Of a stretch of 64,000 nucleotides of DNA, positions 1-11,020 are shown in pieces (positions within the stretch are counted from its first letter, which is position 1; every line of letters starts with the position of its first letter). A program made the translations under genes and the position numbers. Where the stretch lies: positions 1,285,140-1,349,139 of the forward strand of contig VWZL01005037.1 in the NCBI GenBank assembly GCA_013396915.1. The letters are read 5' to 3'. The DNA comes from Stercorarius parasiticus (Eukaryota > Chordata > Aves > Charadriiformes > Stercorariidae). The notes below the pieces were generated by a model that searched no databases, was not told where the DNA came from, and was given only the letters and a program-made list of their open reading frames with translations.

Positions 1-590
1 ATGCACCACTTTGAAAAATTTCCCCTATGGATCTCTGAAAAATTAATAACAGCTAGCTATTTATACACAGAGAAATTAGTGTGTCTTTAACCTTCCTTGG
101 TGCTTCAGTATCGCAGGATCTTTAATAGATGATAATGAAGAAGTAGGCACACTAGGCCTTCATTTAATTCTCTTGGTAAATGTAATTTGTAGCTACAGTG
201 AGGGATCTTACCCCAGTGCTCATCATGCCAGTTTTCAGCCTGTAATGGATGCTGTTCACTTTTCCAGACACATCCATCGACTTACTCAGTTACTTAACTT
301 GTTACCTTATGTTTTTAAGAAGTCACTCAATTATCACTTAAACCTCATCTATGTTGGTTACTTTCCAATGCGCTTAATAATTTCTCAAAAAGTCAGGAAG
401 TGTGGCTAGAAGAGAAGACAATGATTCCTCACAAAAGCTAAGGTTTCGCTGCATCCTGGAGAGACTAACACAACTGCAACTGTATAAACGCATCTTCAAG
501 ATTTTTTTTCAAGATAAGAGTCTTTTTTGTTTGCAGTCATATCAATATAGTTCAATTTATCTTAATGTATTTTCATTTATGCTTTTTCAG
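1..590 (+). other. Partial vitellogenin intron (3' part)
   Basis: The window opens inside an intron. The acceptor is a pyrimidine-rich stretch ending TTTTTCAG at 583-590. An open frame between about 117 and 409 has no resemblance to vitellogenin and no conserved content, so I treat it as chance. The preceding exon must end in phase 0 and lies outside the window. Confidence 0.8.
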
Positions 591-726
591 GTAACACTTT
601 ACTATCAGGCACTCCGAATGCCATTCACTCTGCCCTTAGGCCCACCTCCAACTTACAAGACTCGAGATATCACTGCCTGGAATGTATTTCCTGAAATAGC
701 TTCGCAAATAGCACAAGAAGATCAAT
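591..726 (+). CDS. VTG: Vitellogenin exon A (end of lipovitellin-2 region)
   Basis: This 136-nt exon starts in phase 0 at VTLYYQALRMPF and encodes residues 1-45 plus the first base of codon 46. The segment LPLGPPPTYKTRDITAWNVF is the linker between the lipovitellin-2 part and the VWD domain. The acceptor CAG at 588-590 is strong. The donor AAT|GTAAAT at 727 is acceptable and gives the phase-1 end that exon B needs. An in-phase alternative GT at 748 would add seven residues but is a weaker site. Confidence 0.88.
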
Positions 727-3700
727 GTAAATATTGCTTACATGCTTGTCTCATGAATAAGCAATGTTTGTAGATCTGTCCTCTGCCATGACTTCGCCTT
801 CCATTTCCTTGTAGTGGTCTTATAGCATCTTTAACCCTGCTTTCTCAAAAGCTCATTCCTTCGCTTAAAAGCATGTTTGTTGGCAGGCGAATGAAGAGTC
901 TTCAAACTGATGTAAATATTCAGAGTTCAGGAATCACTCCTGTCTGCGAGTCCTAGAGATTGTCTTTTGCCCCTCTAAGAAGGTGCCACCTCTGCATTGA
1001 GAGGCATCAGATGATGAGTACAAGACAGATCATGTATTTTCTGCTCTTTCAAAGGGCAGAACTTTCAGACTGCAGACTTTCAAAAAGCAGTCATGTGAGT
1101 CTTAGCTGGTTGGTGCCTAGCTCTTCTGTGGGAAATGTGGACTACTTTTTACCATGGTTACTATTTTTAGTTTCTCAAGAATTTGGTACGGTTTAGTCCC
1201 AGTTAGCTTTAGTTTTGTAATTAGCATGTAATCAAAATCAATACTAGTATAATCTATACCTAGCAGTTATTCTGTAGTGCTTACAGACTCTGGCAGCATT
1301 GAAAGCTTCTGCCAAGGAGATGTCGAAGTTTCTTTCCTGTTTTCCATCTCACAGAGGTGGCCTTCAATACTTTGCAGCAGCATTCATGCCGTTGTCGCAT
1401 CTGCCATTTCTTTTCTGGTTTCGTTTTGCAGCCACATGTGAAGTCAGCGAGAGAGATTTCAAAACATTCGATCACGTGAGCCGTACATATTCTTTCAATA
1501 AAAGCTGCGACCTGATAGTGGCCCAGGACTGTACTGAACACCCAAAGTTCATCATTGCTACAAGAAAGGTTGATCCTCAGTCTTTCTCAAGACAGGTTCA
1601 CATAAATACAACCTCAGCGTAAGTGTGGTTTATCCTGAGGGCTCCGGAATTAGGTATAAAGTTTCAGGCAGTTAGTCTGGGGATGGGAGACGTCTAGCTG
1701 CTAGGCGAAACTGGTTTGCAATCAGATATTTGGGGAAAGATGGGATTTCCAGAAGGAATCATTAGCTGAGACTCTTTGGTTTAGTTGCTCTTGTCTTCAA
1801 TTTCACAGTCACCATTATCTGATAACCTCCTCATTAAGTCTTCATGCTGTCTTTTCTTTAAAGCTTGAATCTCAAAACCCAACATCCCAATGAATTCTGC
1901 ACTTTGGGAAGAAAACAGCTCATTCATTCATTCAAAATTCAGATATTCAAATTGGTTCTCTGCAAGCTTTAGTCACAAGTATCTCTACTTTTTACATTTT
2001 AAATTAACCACTAGTTTCTTTTTTTTTTCTTTTTCTGAAGAAACATCACAATCTGTCCTGCCGCGGATTCATCTCTTCACGTAGCATGCAATGAAGAACC
2101 AGTTCTGTCGCACAGTGGAGTTTCTGAGTATGAAATAGGTAAGCTGTGATACCCACTTTTCCACCTGGAAACTAAATATCTTCAAGATGTTTTTATAAAT
2201 TCCACAGAAAAATCTCAATGTAAAGAAAATACAAGTGGGATTAAGGCAAGGAAAAACTAGGCACTTTACTTTCTTAGGATTTGTATTGACTTACATTCCT
2301 GTTTCCTACAGTGTACACACTCTTACTTTCCCCCAGCATAATTGACAGGTAAATAAAGCCCTTTCTTATATATATCACCAGGTTGGTGATAGTTTAGAAA
2401 AAAAGGGCTTGTTATAGTCACAGTCAGATGCTTTGGTTCAGCTATTTAGCTGGATCACAACCAATGTCGTTATCATTTCGAGACTTAGCAGACTGGACAC
2501 AAAATTCAGTTCCAACTATAGAGAACATCAGTAGAATATTTTTACAAATAAAGAGATAATTTCTTCTATTTTTGCTTTCTCTCTCCACAAAAAAAAAGAA
2601 AATATCCGACTGTAGCAGCAAAGTGATCGTTGTGAAGGGAAATGCATTATGGTGCATTTTGTGCTACTCAGTTTCTCTATTAATTTGAAATTAAGCACAT
2701 CACCTTATGATTCACTATCTTTTTACAGACGATGTTAAAATTTATAAAAATGGAACAACAGTTATCGTGGAAGCTCCAACACATGGACTGAAGAGAGTGG
2801 CTTTTGATGGTGTGATCCTTAAGGTATTGGGCTTACTTTCAAGTTTACTACTTTCTTTCTGTTTAGTACCTTGGCAATGTAACAGACCAACACTCCAGTA
2901 TTCACTACAAAGATGTGCTATTTTATAGGTTACTGTTGCTTCATGGATGAGAGGAAAGACCTGTGGAGTTTGTGGAAATAATGACAGAGAAAAGCACAAT
3001 GAACTCCTCATGCCAAATCATAAGCTGGCACACAGCTGTTCTGCTTTTGTTCATTCATGGGTATTGCTAGAAGAAACCTGCTCTGGTGGTGAGTAGATCT
3101 GAAAACAATTTATGCTTGGGGAGCGTATGAGTTCACTTTTCCTCTGCCAATAGCTAGAAAATATTTTTTTTTTAAAAGCAGCAGATATTTTTTACTTAGA
3201 AAAGACAATAGCAATATATATCCATTTTAATTTCATTAACCACTGACTGTTTAAAACACTGCCTGTGAATATAGAGAATATACAGCACAGCAAAAGTCTT
3301 TGGCTCATATGCAATTCAATGTTAGATAATCGATTATACTATAAATTCTTACACTGAGTAGCTTTTTTCTTGGAGAGGCAAAATCAGGCCTAGTCTTGCT
3401 CCCACTGAAGTAAGTGTAATTTTTACCACTGAATCGAAGCAGTTTCAGCTGTTGTCTGCAGGCTTAATTCAATCAAACAAGTTGCAGGCTATGAATGCAG
3501 TGTCAGATCTTAAGTTTATGTAAATTTTCAGAGTGCACAAAATTTCATTTTTGTTCTGCATCAGCTGAGGGTGCAATCTCAGAAATATTTAGAAATACTC
3601 CTGAGGTAAAAGAGCTTCCTCCACACATAGCTGGAAAAATAATGATGGTATCCCATAACATCAATACAGTTTTGTTCTGTAGGTCTCCATTTACCTTGGA

Positions 3701-6700
3701 CCTGAGATAACTTTATTGAAGTTAATGGTTGTTTTCTCCTTGACTTCAGTGGCAGCAGAATTGTACTTATCTGTGTGTCAGGAAACGGAGTCATAGCTGG
3801 GATCCTGTTAAGTGACATTATACCTTTCTAGTGAGATAATTGCAGCATTATAAAAATCATCCAATACAAAAATTATCCTTGATGTTATTACATAAATGCT
3901 GCCTTTTTTTTATCCATTCACTACAGTTGACATTTTTCCTAATGCAATGAAGTAGCCATTGTGCTTGCAGTATCTATTCTTAATAGCTTTCAGACATGAG
4001 AGGTTATTTTCTTTGTATTATGTGGTTCTAAAAAACTGGGTATACATGATTCCATTTGGGTTATATTGTGCAATTAGATTTTTAAAATAGCTCCCCTTTC
4101 AGACTCTTTCCTCTATCCCCCAACTTATTATCATCCTATCTCGATAACCTCGCTACTGTGAAAATGGTTTGTCAGGCACCTGTGTTTTAATAAAAGCTAA
4201 GGAGAAAATATGGACGTTTATTATTGCAAGGATCGATTGGGATTTATTTCTACAATTTTAACTACCTTTCCTTTCCTCTTAGGGTGCAAGCTGCAGCGCA
4301 GTTATGTGAAGCTGAATCGAAATCCTACTATTGATGGAGAGGAATCTACGTGCTACTCTGTTGACCCAGTACTGAAATGTATGAAAGACTGTACTCCAAT
4401 CGAAAAAACTTCAGTTAAGGTTGGCTTTCACTGTTTCCCAAAAGGTACGATATTTTTCTCTCTCTGTGTCACGTACTGTAGGAGCTCTGTCAGAGCACGC
4501 GGAAGAACAAAACACAGCACAGCCACGCACAGACCTCTATTGCTCCAGCTCCTCTCTGAGCTGCTGGTTTTAATCCCATTAGTATTTGCTATAACCACTG
4601 ACAGCACTGGCCAGCTAAAAGCTAGTTTAGATGATGGCAGGTAGCATCATCTGAGAAAAACATTTGAGGTGGTAAAAGGGGCAGCAGTGATCGATAAAAA
4701 ATTTTTCACGTTTTCAAGATCTCCATAAAGTTGAGATAAGCAACACCGAGTCCTTTTATGCACATTACAGCCTGCAATTTTGTGTAGACCAGGGCAAGCA
4801 AGGCAATTGAAAGTCAGTCAAGTAGTGTGACATGACTGCTGCGATTAGGCTGCCATGCTATGCCACCGTGCAATACATCAGCAAAAAAACACATTGCTGA
4901 AATGCTCCCTAGATTGTTCCAAAAAATGGTTTGTGTTTGAAGGTATTTTGTACACACACACACTCATGCCCCAGATTTTTAAAAATACTGGGCCTTTTTC
5001 TCCTTTCACTTACACCAATTTGTCATGGATGTGATGCATTGCCTAACACAGATTCACACTGAAGTTATATAGGCGCGAGAGGAGAATCCAGCCTGAAACC
5101 TACAGATATTGCTGGTTTATTCCTTCCAATATCTTTTAATGAATTACTGAGTACATATATACCTTAAAGGGAAACCTACCATTAGGGAGTACCTACTGAA
5201 GTGGTCTGTTCTCTGTGTTAACCATTGTTGGCCTAATCCATTGTTAGCCGGGATAATCCAGTGCAGTTTCACTGAAGCCAATGGACCCCTGTGTTGAGTA
5301 ATACTGGAGTGGAACAGAGTATTTTATGTCAGATTTTGAACAACGTCTGTGTAGAACTTTGCACTTTCCTCATGTTATTAATATCTGCAATGTGCTGAAT
5401 CAGCCCATAAAAGCAGGGAGTATCTTTCTGTAACAGTCAACCACCTACAACAGCCTGTTCAACAAGAAGCACAGAGAGAGTGCTAATAGTTTTCTGACGG
5501 CTCCCTGAGATGTGAATAGATGCATCCTTTTATGAAAAGAAAAACCCACCCTAAACAAAAAAAACCTTCCAAAATCTTGTCATATCCATATTTCACAGAT
5601 TTCTTTTCTGTATCCAAGTCTGTATCTCTGAAATGTCATCACCCCAGGCCACTCACTGCCTCAGAATATTAGGCTATAATAAATCTGTCTCATTCTCTCA
5701 CAAAAATGTGTGAGAAAAGAGGAAAATCAGAAAAAAAGATATGTTAGCTGTCGCAGCCAGTGCTGCTTTTACAGCAACTGCAGGCTTCTCTGGTTCATTT
5801 ACTGAACCAGAGACTGGGAAGTCTGCTAGCAGCACTCCTAATCAAGGGCTTTTTTTATTTATTTATTTATCCTGAGGAGAAGGAGGAGGAGGTGGAGGAG
5901 GGGGAAAAGGAGCGGGAGAGGGAGGAGGAGGAGGAAGGCAAAAGATGCCATTTGTGGGTTTTTAGCAAGACAATTGTTTTTCCTCAGGCTAAGGATCAAC
6001 AGGAATACAAGGCCAGCCCTTAAAAACTGTTCTTTTTCTTCCTTTTTTCAATGACTTGGAGAAGCAGCAGAAATAAACTCCTCATCTTTCTTAAGCTGAG
6101 AACGTGCATTTGCATACACTAGACAAAGACCTTTCCTCAGCTCTTCATACGAGAACTCAGACCCGATAGGCTGCTGTTTCACAAGAGAGGGACCCCATCA
6201 CTGTCGGCAGCGGAGCAAGGATAAAATGAAGTACAAGGGTGCAGAATTTCCCCTGTCATCCTCCAATCAGTGAGACTGTAGTCTTAGGATCTTGACTGAG
6301 GCAGACATCACTCCGAGTTTAAGCCCGCATATCGGTTTACATTTCAAACACGCCACAAGCCCTACCCATAGGGATCGTAGTTCCTCAGCCATGATCCAGT
6401 TTGCCAAGGGAACTATTTCCTACATGGATATGAATGTGATCAGACCCACAGTGTGCCCAAGAGTAAGAGACATAATGAGAATTAATGTATGTAAATGTAT
6501 ATAAAAAAGAGAACTGAGACATTTTATTGCATTTCTCATTTCACAGCTAGAAAATATTATATATTTTTAAAAAGCGTCTCCAGCACCTCTCTGGCAAATA
6601 TTTCTTATCCACTTTATTATTCAAAACCTGTGCTTCAGGTTGGACAGTAATTTAGCCAAGGAGAGTGTTAGCATTTCAGGAGATAAGTGACTGATAAAAC

Positions 6701-7589
6701 CTGAACCCAGAGAGCGGTCTCCAGATTTCCCTGTGATGAGAGATGGCATGTTATAAATGTATTGTCCAACTAAGGGATAAAACAAATGGAGGTAAAATTA
6801 TGAAAGCTTTACCCATTCTCATTATACAAACTTAATCTAAATGGATGTCCTAATATTCTTCTAGATGCAATGATAAACCTCCAACTAGCTAAGAATACGT
6901 ATTGGGAGGATGAATATCATTATTCCATTTAGATTATTTCAGCATTAAGGGATATGGCTTATTCAAGCTGCTGTTGATAAAGCAGTGTGGTAAGGTTAAT
7001 ACTGCAACTGACAATGCTCTGCCAGATTTCACAATATATGGGAAACTTTAATTAGAAGTTTATGAACCTCTGAAAATTCTCCAAAGGGCTTATCCTTCAG
7101 AATGAACTTCGACAAATAGTCAGCTGAAATACGCAGTGGTATGCAGCACTAACATAAAAAGAAATTGCTGGTGTGTATTGTTACGTGGTGGTCACATCGA
7201 CGGTGGCTACCTCCAGCATTTTTACAGCCCCCTGTCTGTCGTCTTTGTGCTTCGTGAAATGTTATTCATTTTGTTTTTAGGGAAGCATTGTAGTAATTAT
7301 ATCATGGATGAAAATCCTGCTCCAAGTCAATGAGTCAGTTAGATGTCAGTTGTACGGGCAGGATTTCATTCTTTACTTGATGAGGGAGTTGGCAGCCATC
7401 AAAACAGTATTTCCTTGAAACGTGTTAATTTGCTTGATGTTAGTTAACAATGGCTTCGCTTTTCTGACAGATACTGCTGTAAGCCTGCTGGAATGGCAGA
7501 GAAGCAGCGACAAGAAATCTGCATCTGAGGATGTCGTGGAGTCTGTGGATGCTGACATTGATTGTACCTGCACTGGCGACTGTAGTTAA
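591..7589 (+). CDS. VTG: Vitellogenin, C-terminal part (7 exons, 5' partial)
   Basis: Vitellogenin is the large lipid- and phosphate-carrying yolk precursor that the liver secretes in laying females; oocytes take it up by receptor and cleave it into lipovitellins, phosvitin and a C-terminal glycoprotein (YGP40/42 type in chicken). Seven exons join without a frame break into 318 residues plus TAA, numbered here from the first visible codon. Residues 1-46 are the end of the lipovitellin-2 region. Residues 48 to about 216 form a VWD domain, starting at CEVSE and carrying the CGVCG motif (C184, C187). Residues 223-318 are a cysteine-rich tail ending CTCTGDCS. N-glycosylation sequons occur at N68, N104, N109 and N147. 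All introns have GT and AG ends. The paralogue is uncertain: VTG1 is my best guess, only because the downstream flank is gene-poor, whereas VTG2 and VTG3 are tandem in chicken. The promoter and most of the gene lie before base 1. Confidence 0.95.
727..1431 (+). other. Vitellogenin intron A (705 bp)
   Basis: This phase-1 intron runs from GTAAAT to TTTTGCAG. I see no repeat or RNA gene inside it. Confidence 0.85.
1432..1618 (+). CDS. VTG: Vitellogenin exon B (start of VWD domain)
   Basis: This 187-nt exon completes S46 and encodes residues 47-107 plus two bases of A108. It opens the VWD domain: TCEVSERDFKTFDHVSRTYS is the usual Cys-x-V...TFD...Y start, and the D-C pair of AQDC (C79) follows. 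Sequons NKS (N68) and NTT (N104) are present. The donor at 1619 is GTAAGT. An earlier GT at 1595 would not keep phase with exon C. Confidence 0.93.
1619..2040 (+). other. Vitellogenin intron B (422 bp)
   Basis: This phase-2 intron runs from GTAAGT to a T-rich tract (about 2,016-2,036) ending GAAG. Nothing else is recognisable in it. Confidence 0.85.
2041..2138 (+). CDS. VTG: Vitellogenin exon C (VWD domain, middle)
   Basis: This 98-nt exon begins with one base completing A108, encodes residues 109-140, and ends with the first base of D141. The text is NITICPAADSSLHVACNEEP onward. The N109-I-T sequon follows directly after NTT of the previous exon, so two glycosylation sites lie five residues apart. 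Cysteines C113 and C124 belong to the VWD set. The donor is G|GTAAGC at 2,139. Confidence 0.9.
2139..2728 (+). other. Vitellogenin intron C (590 bp)
   Basis: This phase-1 intron runs from GTAAGC to CTTTTTACAG. It is AT-rich and I recognise no element in it. Confidence 0.85.
2729..2823 (+). CDS. VTG: Vitellogenin exon D (VWD domain, beta-strand core)
   Basis: This 95-nt exon completes D141 and encodes residues 142-172 in phase 0 to its end. It reads VKIYKNGTTVIVEAPTHGLK and then RVAFDGVILK, the alternating hydrophobic strands of a VWD fold. The sequon N147-G-T is visible. The donor is AAG|GTATTG. The following intron (2,824-2,928) is only 105 bp. Confidence 0.92.
2929..3088 (+). CDS. VTG: Vitellogenin exon E (VWD CGxCG motif)
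   Basis: This 160-nt exon encodes residues 173-225 plus one base of G226. It carries the most diagnostic motif, KTCGVCGNND (C184 and C187), the CGxC signature of VWD domains and vitellogenin C-termini. It ends in HSCSAFVHSWVLLEETCSGG. The acceptor is TTTTATAG and the donor is G|GTGAGT. A GT three bases earlier is in the same phase but a poorer match. Confidence 0.94.
3089..4282 (+). other. Vitellogenin intron E (1,194 bp)
   Basis: This phase-1 intron runs from GTGAGT to TTCCTCTTAG. Two stretches, about 3,397-3,437 and 3,714-3,760, carry the recurrent half-motif CACTGAAG or TGACTTCAGTGG that is scattered through the window, so degenerate interspersed-repeat remnants are likely here. Confidence 0.75.
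4283..4444 (+). CDS. VTG: Vitellogenin exon F (cysteine-rich post-VWD region)
   Basis: This 162-nt exon encodes residues 227-279 and the first base of D280. It contains C227, C249, C258, C262 and C276, spaced as in the cysteine-rich region after the vitellogenin VWD domain; SVDPVLKCMKDC and VGFHCFP are the recognisable blocks. The donor is G|GTACGA at 4,445. The open frame that runs on to 4,644 is intron sequence, because it is out of step with the terminal exon. Confidence 0.93.
5787..5813. repeat. Perfect 11-bp inverted repeat (hairpin)
   Basis: TCTCTGGTTCA at 5,787-5,797 and TGAACCAGAGA at 5,803-5,813 are exact reverse complements around a 5-nt loop, TTTAC. It lies in the last vitellogenin intron, 60 bp before a purine tract. 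Confidence 0.85.
5846..5940 (+). repeat. TTTA simple repeat followed by GGA-rich purine tract
   Basis: A short (TTTA)n stretch ends near 5,870. From 5,874 to about 5,940 the + strand is almost all purine, mostly GGA and GAG triplets with few interruptions. Such mirror-like purine tracts can form triplex or G-rich structures; here it is most simply a microsatellite-like low-complexity region. Confidence 0.85.
7471..7589 (+). CDS. VTG: Vitellogenin terminal exon, coding part
   Basis: This 119-nt coding portion completes D280 and encodes residues 281-318 and TAA at 7,587-7,589. It starts TAVSLLEWQRSSDKK and ends in the acidic, cysteine-rich tail VDADIDCTCTGDCS. The exact phase match (g|at) to exon F and the good acceptor (TTTTCTGACAG) support it despite the low conservation of this tail. 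Confidence 0.9.
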
Positions 7590-7790
7590 GCTAAATGCTT
7601 TGGTGTTGTGCTATAGACATACTATACAAATAATTGAATAGCTGGAGAGATAAGAAGGGAACGTAATAGCTGTAGTAAAATATTAAGAAATGTGCTTGAA
7701 GAAAATAAGCCTACTGCATTGTATCCAAAGTCAAATGCATTATGTACAGTCTGCACTGCTTAATAAATATGTTGTTCATTAAGTAAGTAT
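7590..7790 (+). terminator. Vitellogenin 3' UTR and poly(A) signal
   Basis: A UTR of about 195 nt follows the stop. A canonical AATAAA lies at 7,762-7,767, and cleavage is expected roughly 10-25 nt later (about 7,780-7,790). The GT-rich and T-rich stretch at 7,793-7,815 would serve as the downstream element. The exact cleavage base cannot be read from the sequence. Confidence 0.8.
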
Positions 7791-10700
7791 TCATGTGGTC
7801 TCTCTCTTTATTTTTCCCTATCAACAAAACAATCAGACCAACTATAATATTATCCAGAAATTCTGCTTCCTTTTATCTAAAATATAATTACAGCAGTCCT
7901 CTCTTAAAATTATGTTCACTAGGTGATGAAAGGAAAACATGATTACGGCTACTGCTAACATTCCATTGTGCAAAGAATTTCATATTTAGCATACTAAAGA
8001 CACAGTAAGCATTTGTTTTCTTTTATGTTTTCTGGTGAAGTCTGTTCTTGGAACCATTCTGCAAAAAAATACATTTTACTCCCAGCAAGACCATTAGCCT
8101 TAGTACATTCTACAAAGGAATGAATTGGACTGCTAGGCTCCCACTGTAGCTTTCCAGAGAGCTATAGTGTGTGACACAGTCCCCATTTTCATTTAAATTT
8201 CAATGGATGTGCGGTTGCTTCATGAGCTAAAAGTATGAATAGGAACTTTTTTTTTGGTTTACCATCTCCTATTGTATATCTATGAAAATGATGCCTTCAA
8301 AAACTTCAGGGAACAATAATACATCAAGGAGCATTCCAAATACTCTGAAAAAGTAATATATAGAAAAATATGTAATATGAATAGCATCATAAAGCTAAAA
8401 TAAAGTACAAGCAGGACAGTTAGACTGTGTTTAACCAGTGCAGTGTCAATCTGCTAGCTTTCACTAGGCCTACACAGAAAGGCAATTCCCTCCCACCCCA
8501 GGGGACCAAGAATAGGTGGCACCTTCAAACCCCAAGCAATGGCACAATATCTCCTCACCTTGTACACGAATCAACCGTGCAGTGAGCCGTGATACGTTTT
8601 CCACAACAGGCAATAGCAGCCAGCACGCTCTTCCAAGAGAATCCTCAGCATGGGCAAGGTACTGCTGAACCCAAATGCTGTCAGGAAACTGCCACTAAAG
8701 AAAATACTTTCTAACTAAAAACTGAGCCATCAGAAAGACGATTGAAGACGAAATAGCTGAACAATTACAGAATAACGTTTCTCAGTGCTTTTCTTTCAAG
8801 AGCAGAAACATGAGTAGTGTATAGTACTCCCTTCGCTCTCTCTCAAGTTGCAGCTTGCCACCAACTTGAAATTAGAAAAGACCCTGTTTGCCTCTGCCCC
8901 TAAGCCTCTCTCCTGAGGATAACCTACGGGCAAAAGGGGGTTACCTGCCTCTTTCCCTTCCCCCAGTCTTAATGTATTCTATGTGTTGTATTTGAGGCCC
9001 TTCATGTGCACTGGGTCTATATGCTTTAGTGCATTTAGCCAGTGCTCTCTGTTCAAGCGGTTTTTTTCCTGCAGGTATGTTCAAACAAAGACCAGTAACA
9101 TGAGTTCTTGCACCGTGCTTTTATTCATAATAAAGCATTTACAAATTCCCTGTACAAAAGCTGTGTTTTGCTAACTCGTCTGAAGGGCTACACTGCAAAA
9201 AGGGTAGCCCCAAATAAGAGGGGAGATGAAAAATATTGCATTCCACTTCCCTTTAAAAATCACACTAATATTACACCTTGACAGCCCTTTTCTTCCTGGT
9301 GTTGTTTTCACTGTGGCTTATGGGAGATTTGCCATTGACTTTCATGGGATCAGACTGTCATCTTTAATCCAACACCTTTCTCTTTAATCCGCTTGTTTAC
9401 AAAAGAGAAACTTTTGCCAGTCAACCACTTCAGATAAGACAAAGGTAGTTGAAGAGACGTAGTGAGAGAGGAAAAATGAACTTTCATGCTCAACTACTAG
9501 AACAGGAATTTAGTAACAGCAAAGAGCCATTAGTAAGAGAAGTAATTCTGCTCGCAGTAAAACAGTCATCTACACAGAAGCATGACACTAATTAACAATG
9601 ATCAAGCTGGGATGTACAGTACAAAAAATACAAGCGGCTCATAAAGGCAAATGCCTTCTCCCAGAAACAATTTACAGACTGTTAAAGTCATTGGAAAAAA
9701 CTTGAAGACAGAGAGTGATCAGCAGTCCTAAATTAGTTTATTCTAGAATGACAATACATAATAATACTACATACTGTACAGCGCTAATAAGGAAGCGTGC
9801 CAGTCAGGCCTGTCCCTGCTGAAGTCCCGCTTTGGATCCTGCACCAACGAGAGGGCACCTCCGGCACCACAATTTAAGGGAGCTGCCAGAACAGCTATAC
9901 GTCTCTTTCTGCTAAATTGCCATGCCTGGAAAAATGTCTTTTGCCCGTGCTAAAACCACACACACATGCCTTTCCCCAGGAGAAGCTCCTCTGCTGGCAC
10001 TTTCCACTGGCGGTGGTGTTCACAGGCAATAAAGCTCCCAACAGCAAGATGCTGCGTGCGACAGCTTGAGCCCAAAAGTCCTAAAGACACTCCCAGCTCA
10101 CGCACTGTCCCAGACACAAGGAAAGAATGGTGAAAATTCCCCACAGTGTCAGAGCACGGCCAGGGAATTCACTCAGCATCACCCTACCAGTGACGCAGCC
10201 CGGCTGGGTGCAGGCTCAGCGCCGGGGAAGGCAATGGCCAGCAAAGCCCAGGCACTCTCCTTTCACCCGCCTGTGCAGGGCACGGGTGAGACACGGCTCT
10301 TATTATTTCCATTTCAAAGGGGCAGCTTTCAATTTCGTCCAGTTCCTGTTCGTTAGTGCCCTCTTGCTGAGACAGCTGAATGCCTTTGACTGACTGAAAG
10401 ATTCCACTGATGTTGCAGCTGTAAAATCCAAATATAATGAAAATGAGTAAAGCCTGAGGTTGGCAGTGGGCACGGCAAAGCAGAACACTTAGAACCAGCT
10501 CATTTTGCCAATGGAATTAAGAGCATTAGCAGTACAAGTGTGAAAAAGCCCTTCTGGAGTTTCTAATGCACCACATAGACATTTCCAACCCATCTGGGAG
10601 GATATCTGCAGTCCAGATTTAAACCTCATTTGGAAATCATGCCTGTCCTGTTTTATAAAGCAAACCAAAGTTATATAGCCTACCGAGTATTAAAATGTGT

Positions 10701-10881
10701 ACTTCACAGTCTGAGCTTTTATGCACTCCACTTTTCATTCCTAGTGCTTCTCAATGACATGAATTAATGAACTTTGGACTTTACTGTAGTAATCGAGGAA
10801 TATGACCTTGCAATTACAGTATCCAGTATTGTTTAAAAATATGAGTGTCAGAAAAAAGATGCAGGCCTAAGCATAGGCCGG
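7791..10881. other. Intergenic, no gene seen
   Basis: I find no coding exon. A trace of the recurrent motif lies at about 9,321-9,355 (TGGGAGATTTGCCATTGACT onward). The stretch at about 9,790-10,350 is richer in G+C, and its open frames overlap on both strands, which is expected by chance at that composition. Confidence 0.7.
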
Positions 10882-11020
10882 GCTTGAGTCCTAATCCTGC
10901 CTTTGCAGCTCTGTAATGCGGTTTTGCATGAGGCTGGGAATTTCTGTGCCTCATTTTCTGCATCAGAAGGATACGACTACTTACCTACTCGATGGAGTCA
11001 GAAATGCTTATGAATTTATA
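10882..11020 (+). repeat. MIR-like SINE remnant
   Basis: The order of blocks matches the MIR consensus as I know it: CTAATCCTGCCTTTGCAGCT, then CTGGGAATTTCTGTGCCTCA, then TTTTCTGCATCAGAAGGATA, then CTACTTACCTACTCGATG. These correspond to the MIR stretches 'agctctg', 'ctctgtgcctcagtttcctcatctg' and 'tacctacctcat'. It is heavily diverged, as expected for an ancient amniote CORE-SINE. Boundaries are approximate. Confidence 0.6.

Larger units (their letters stand above)
4445..7470 (+). other. Last vitellogenin intron (3,026 bp)
   Basis: This is the largest visible intron, phase 1, ending CTTTTCTGACAG. It holds a perfect hairpin at 5,787-5,813, a TTTA simple repeat at about 5,850-5,870, and a GGA-rich purine tract at 5,874-5,940. 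Apart from one ACTGAAGCCAATGG trace near 5,271, the rest is unremarkable AT-rich sequence. Confidence 0.85.

Noticed and set aside
117..409. Open frame at the window start that could be an upstream vitellogenin exon
   Set aside because: The translation (SLIDDNEEVGTLGLH and on) does not resemble the vitellogenin segment expected before VTLYYQALRMPF, so it is treated as intron.
4445..4644. Continuation of the exon F frame past 4,444
   Set aside because: A GT donor at 4,445 gives the phase needed by the terminal exon, and the read-through translation has no vitellogenin-like content.
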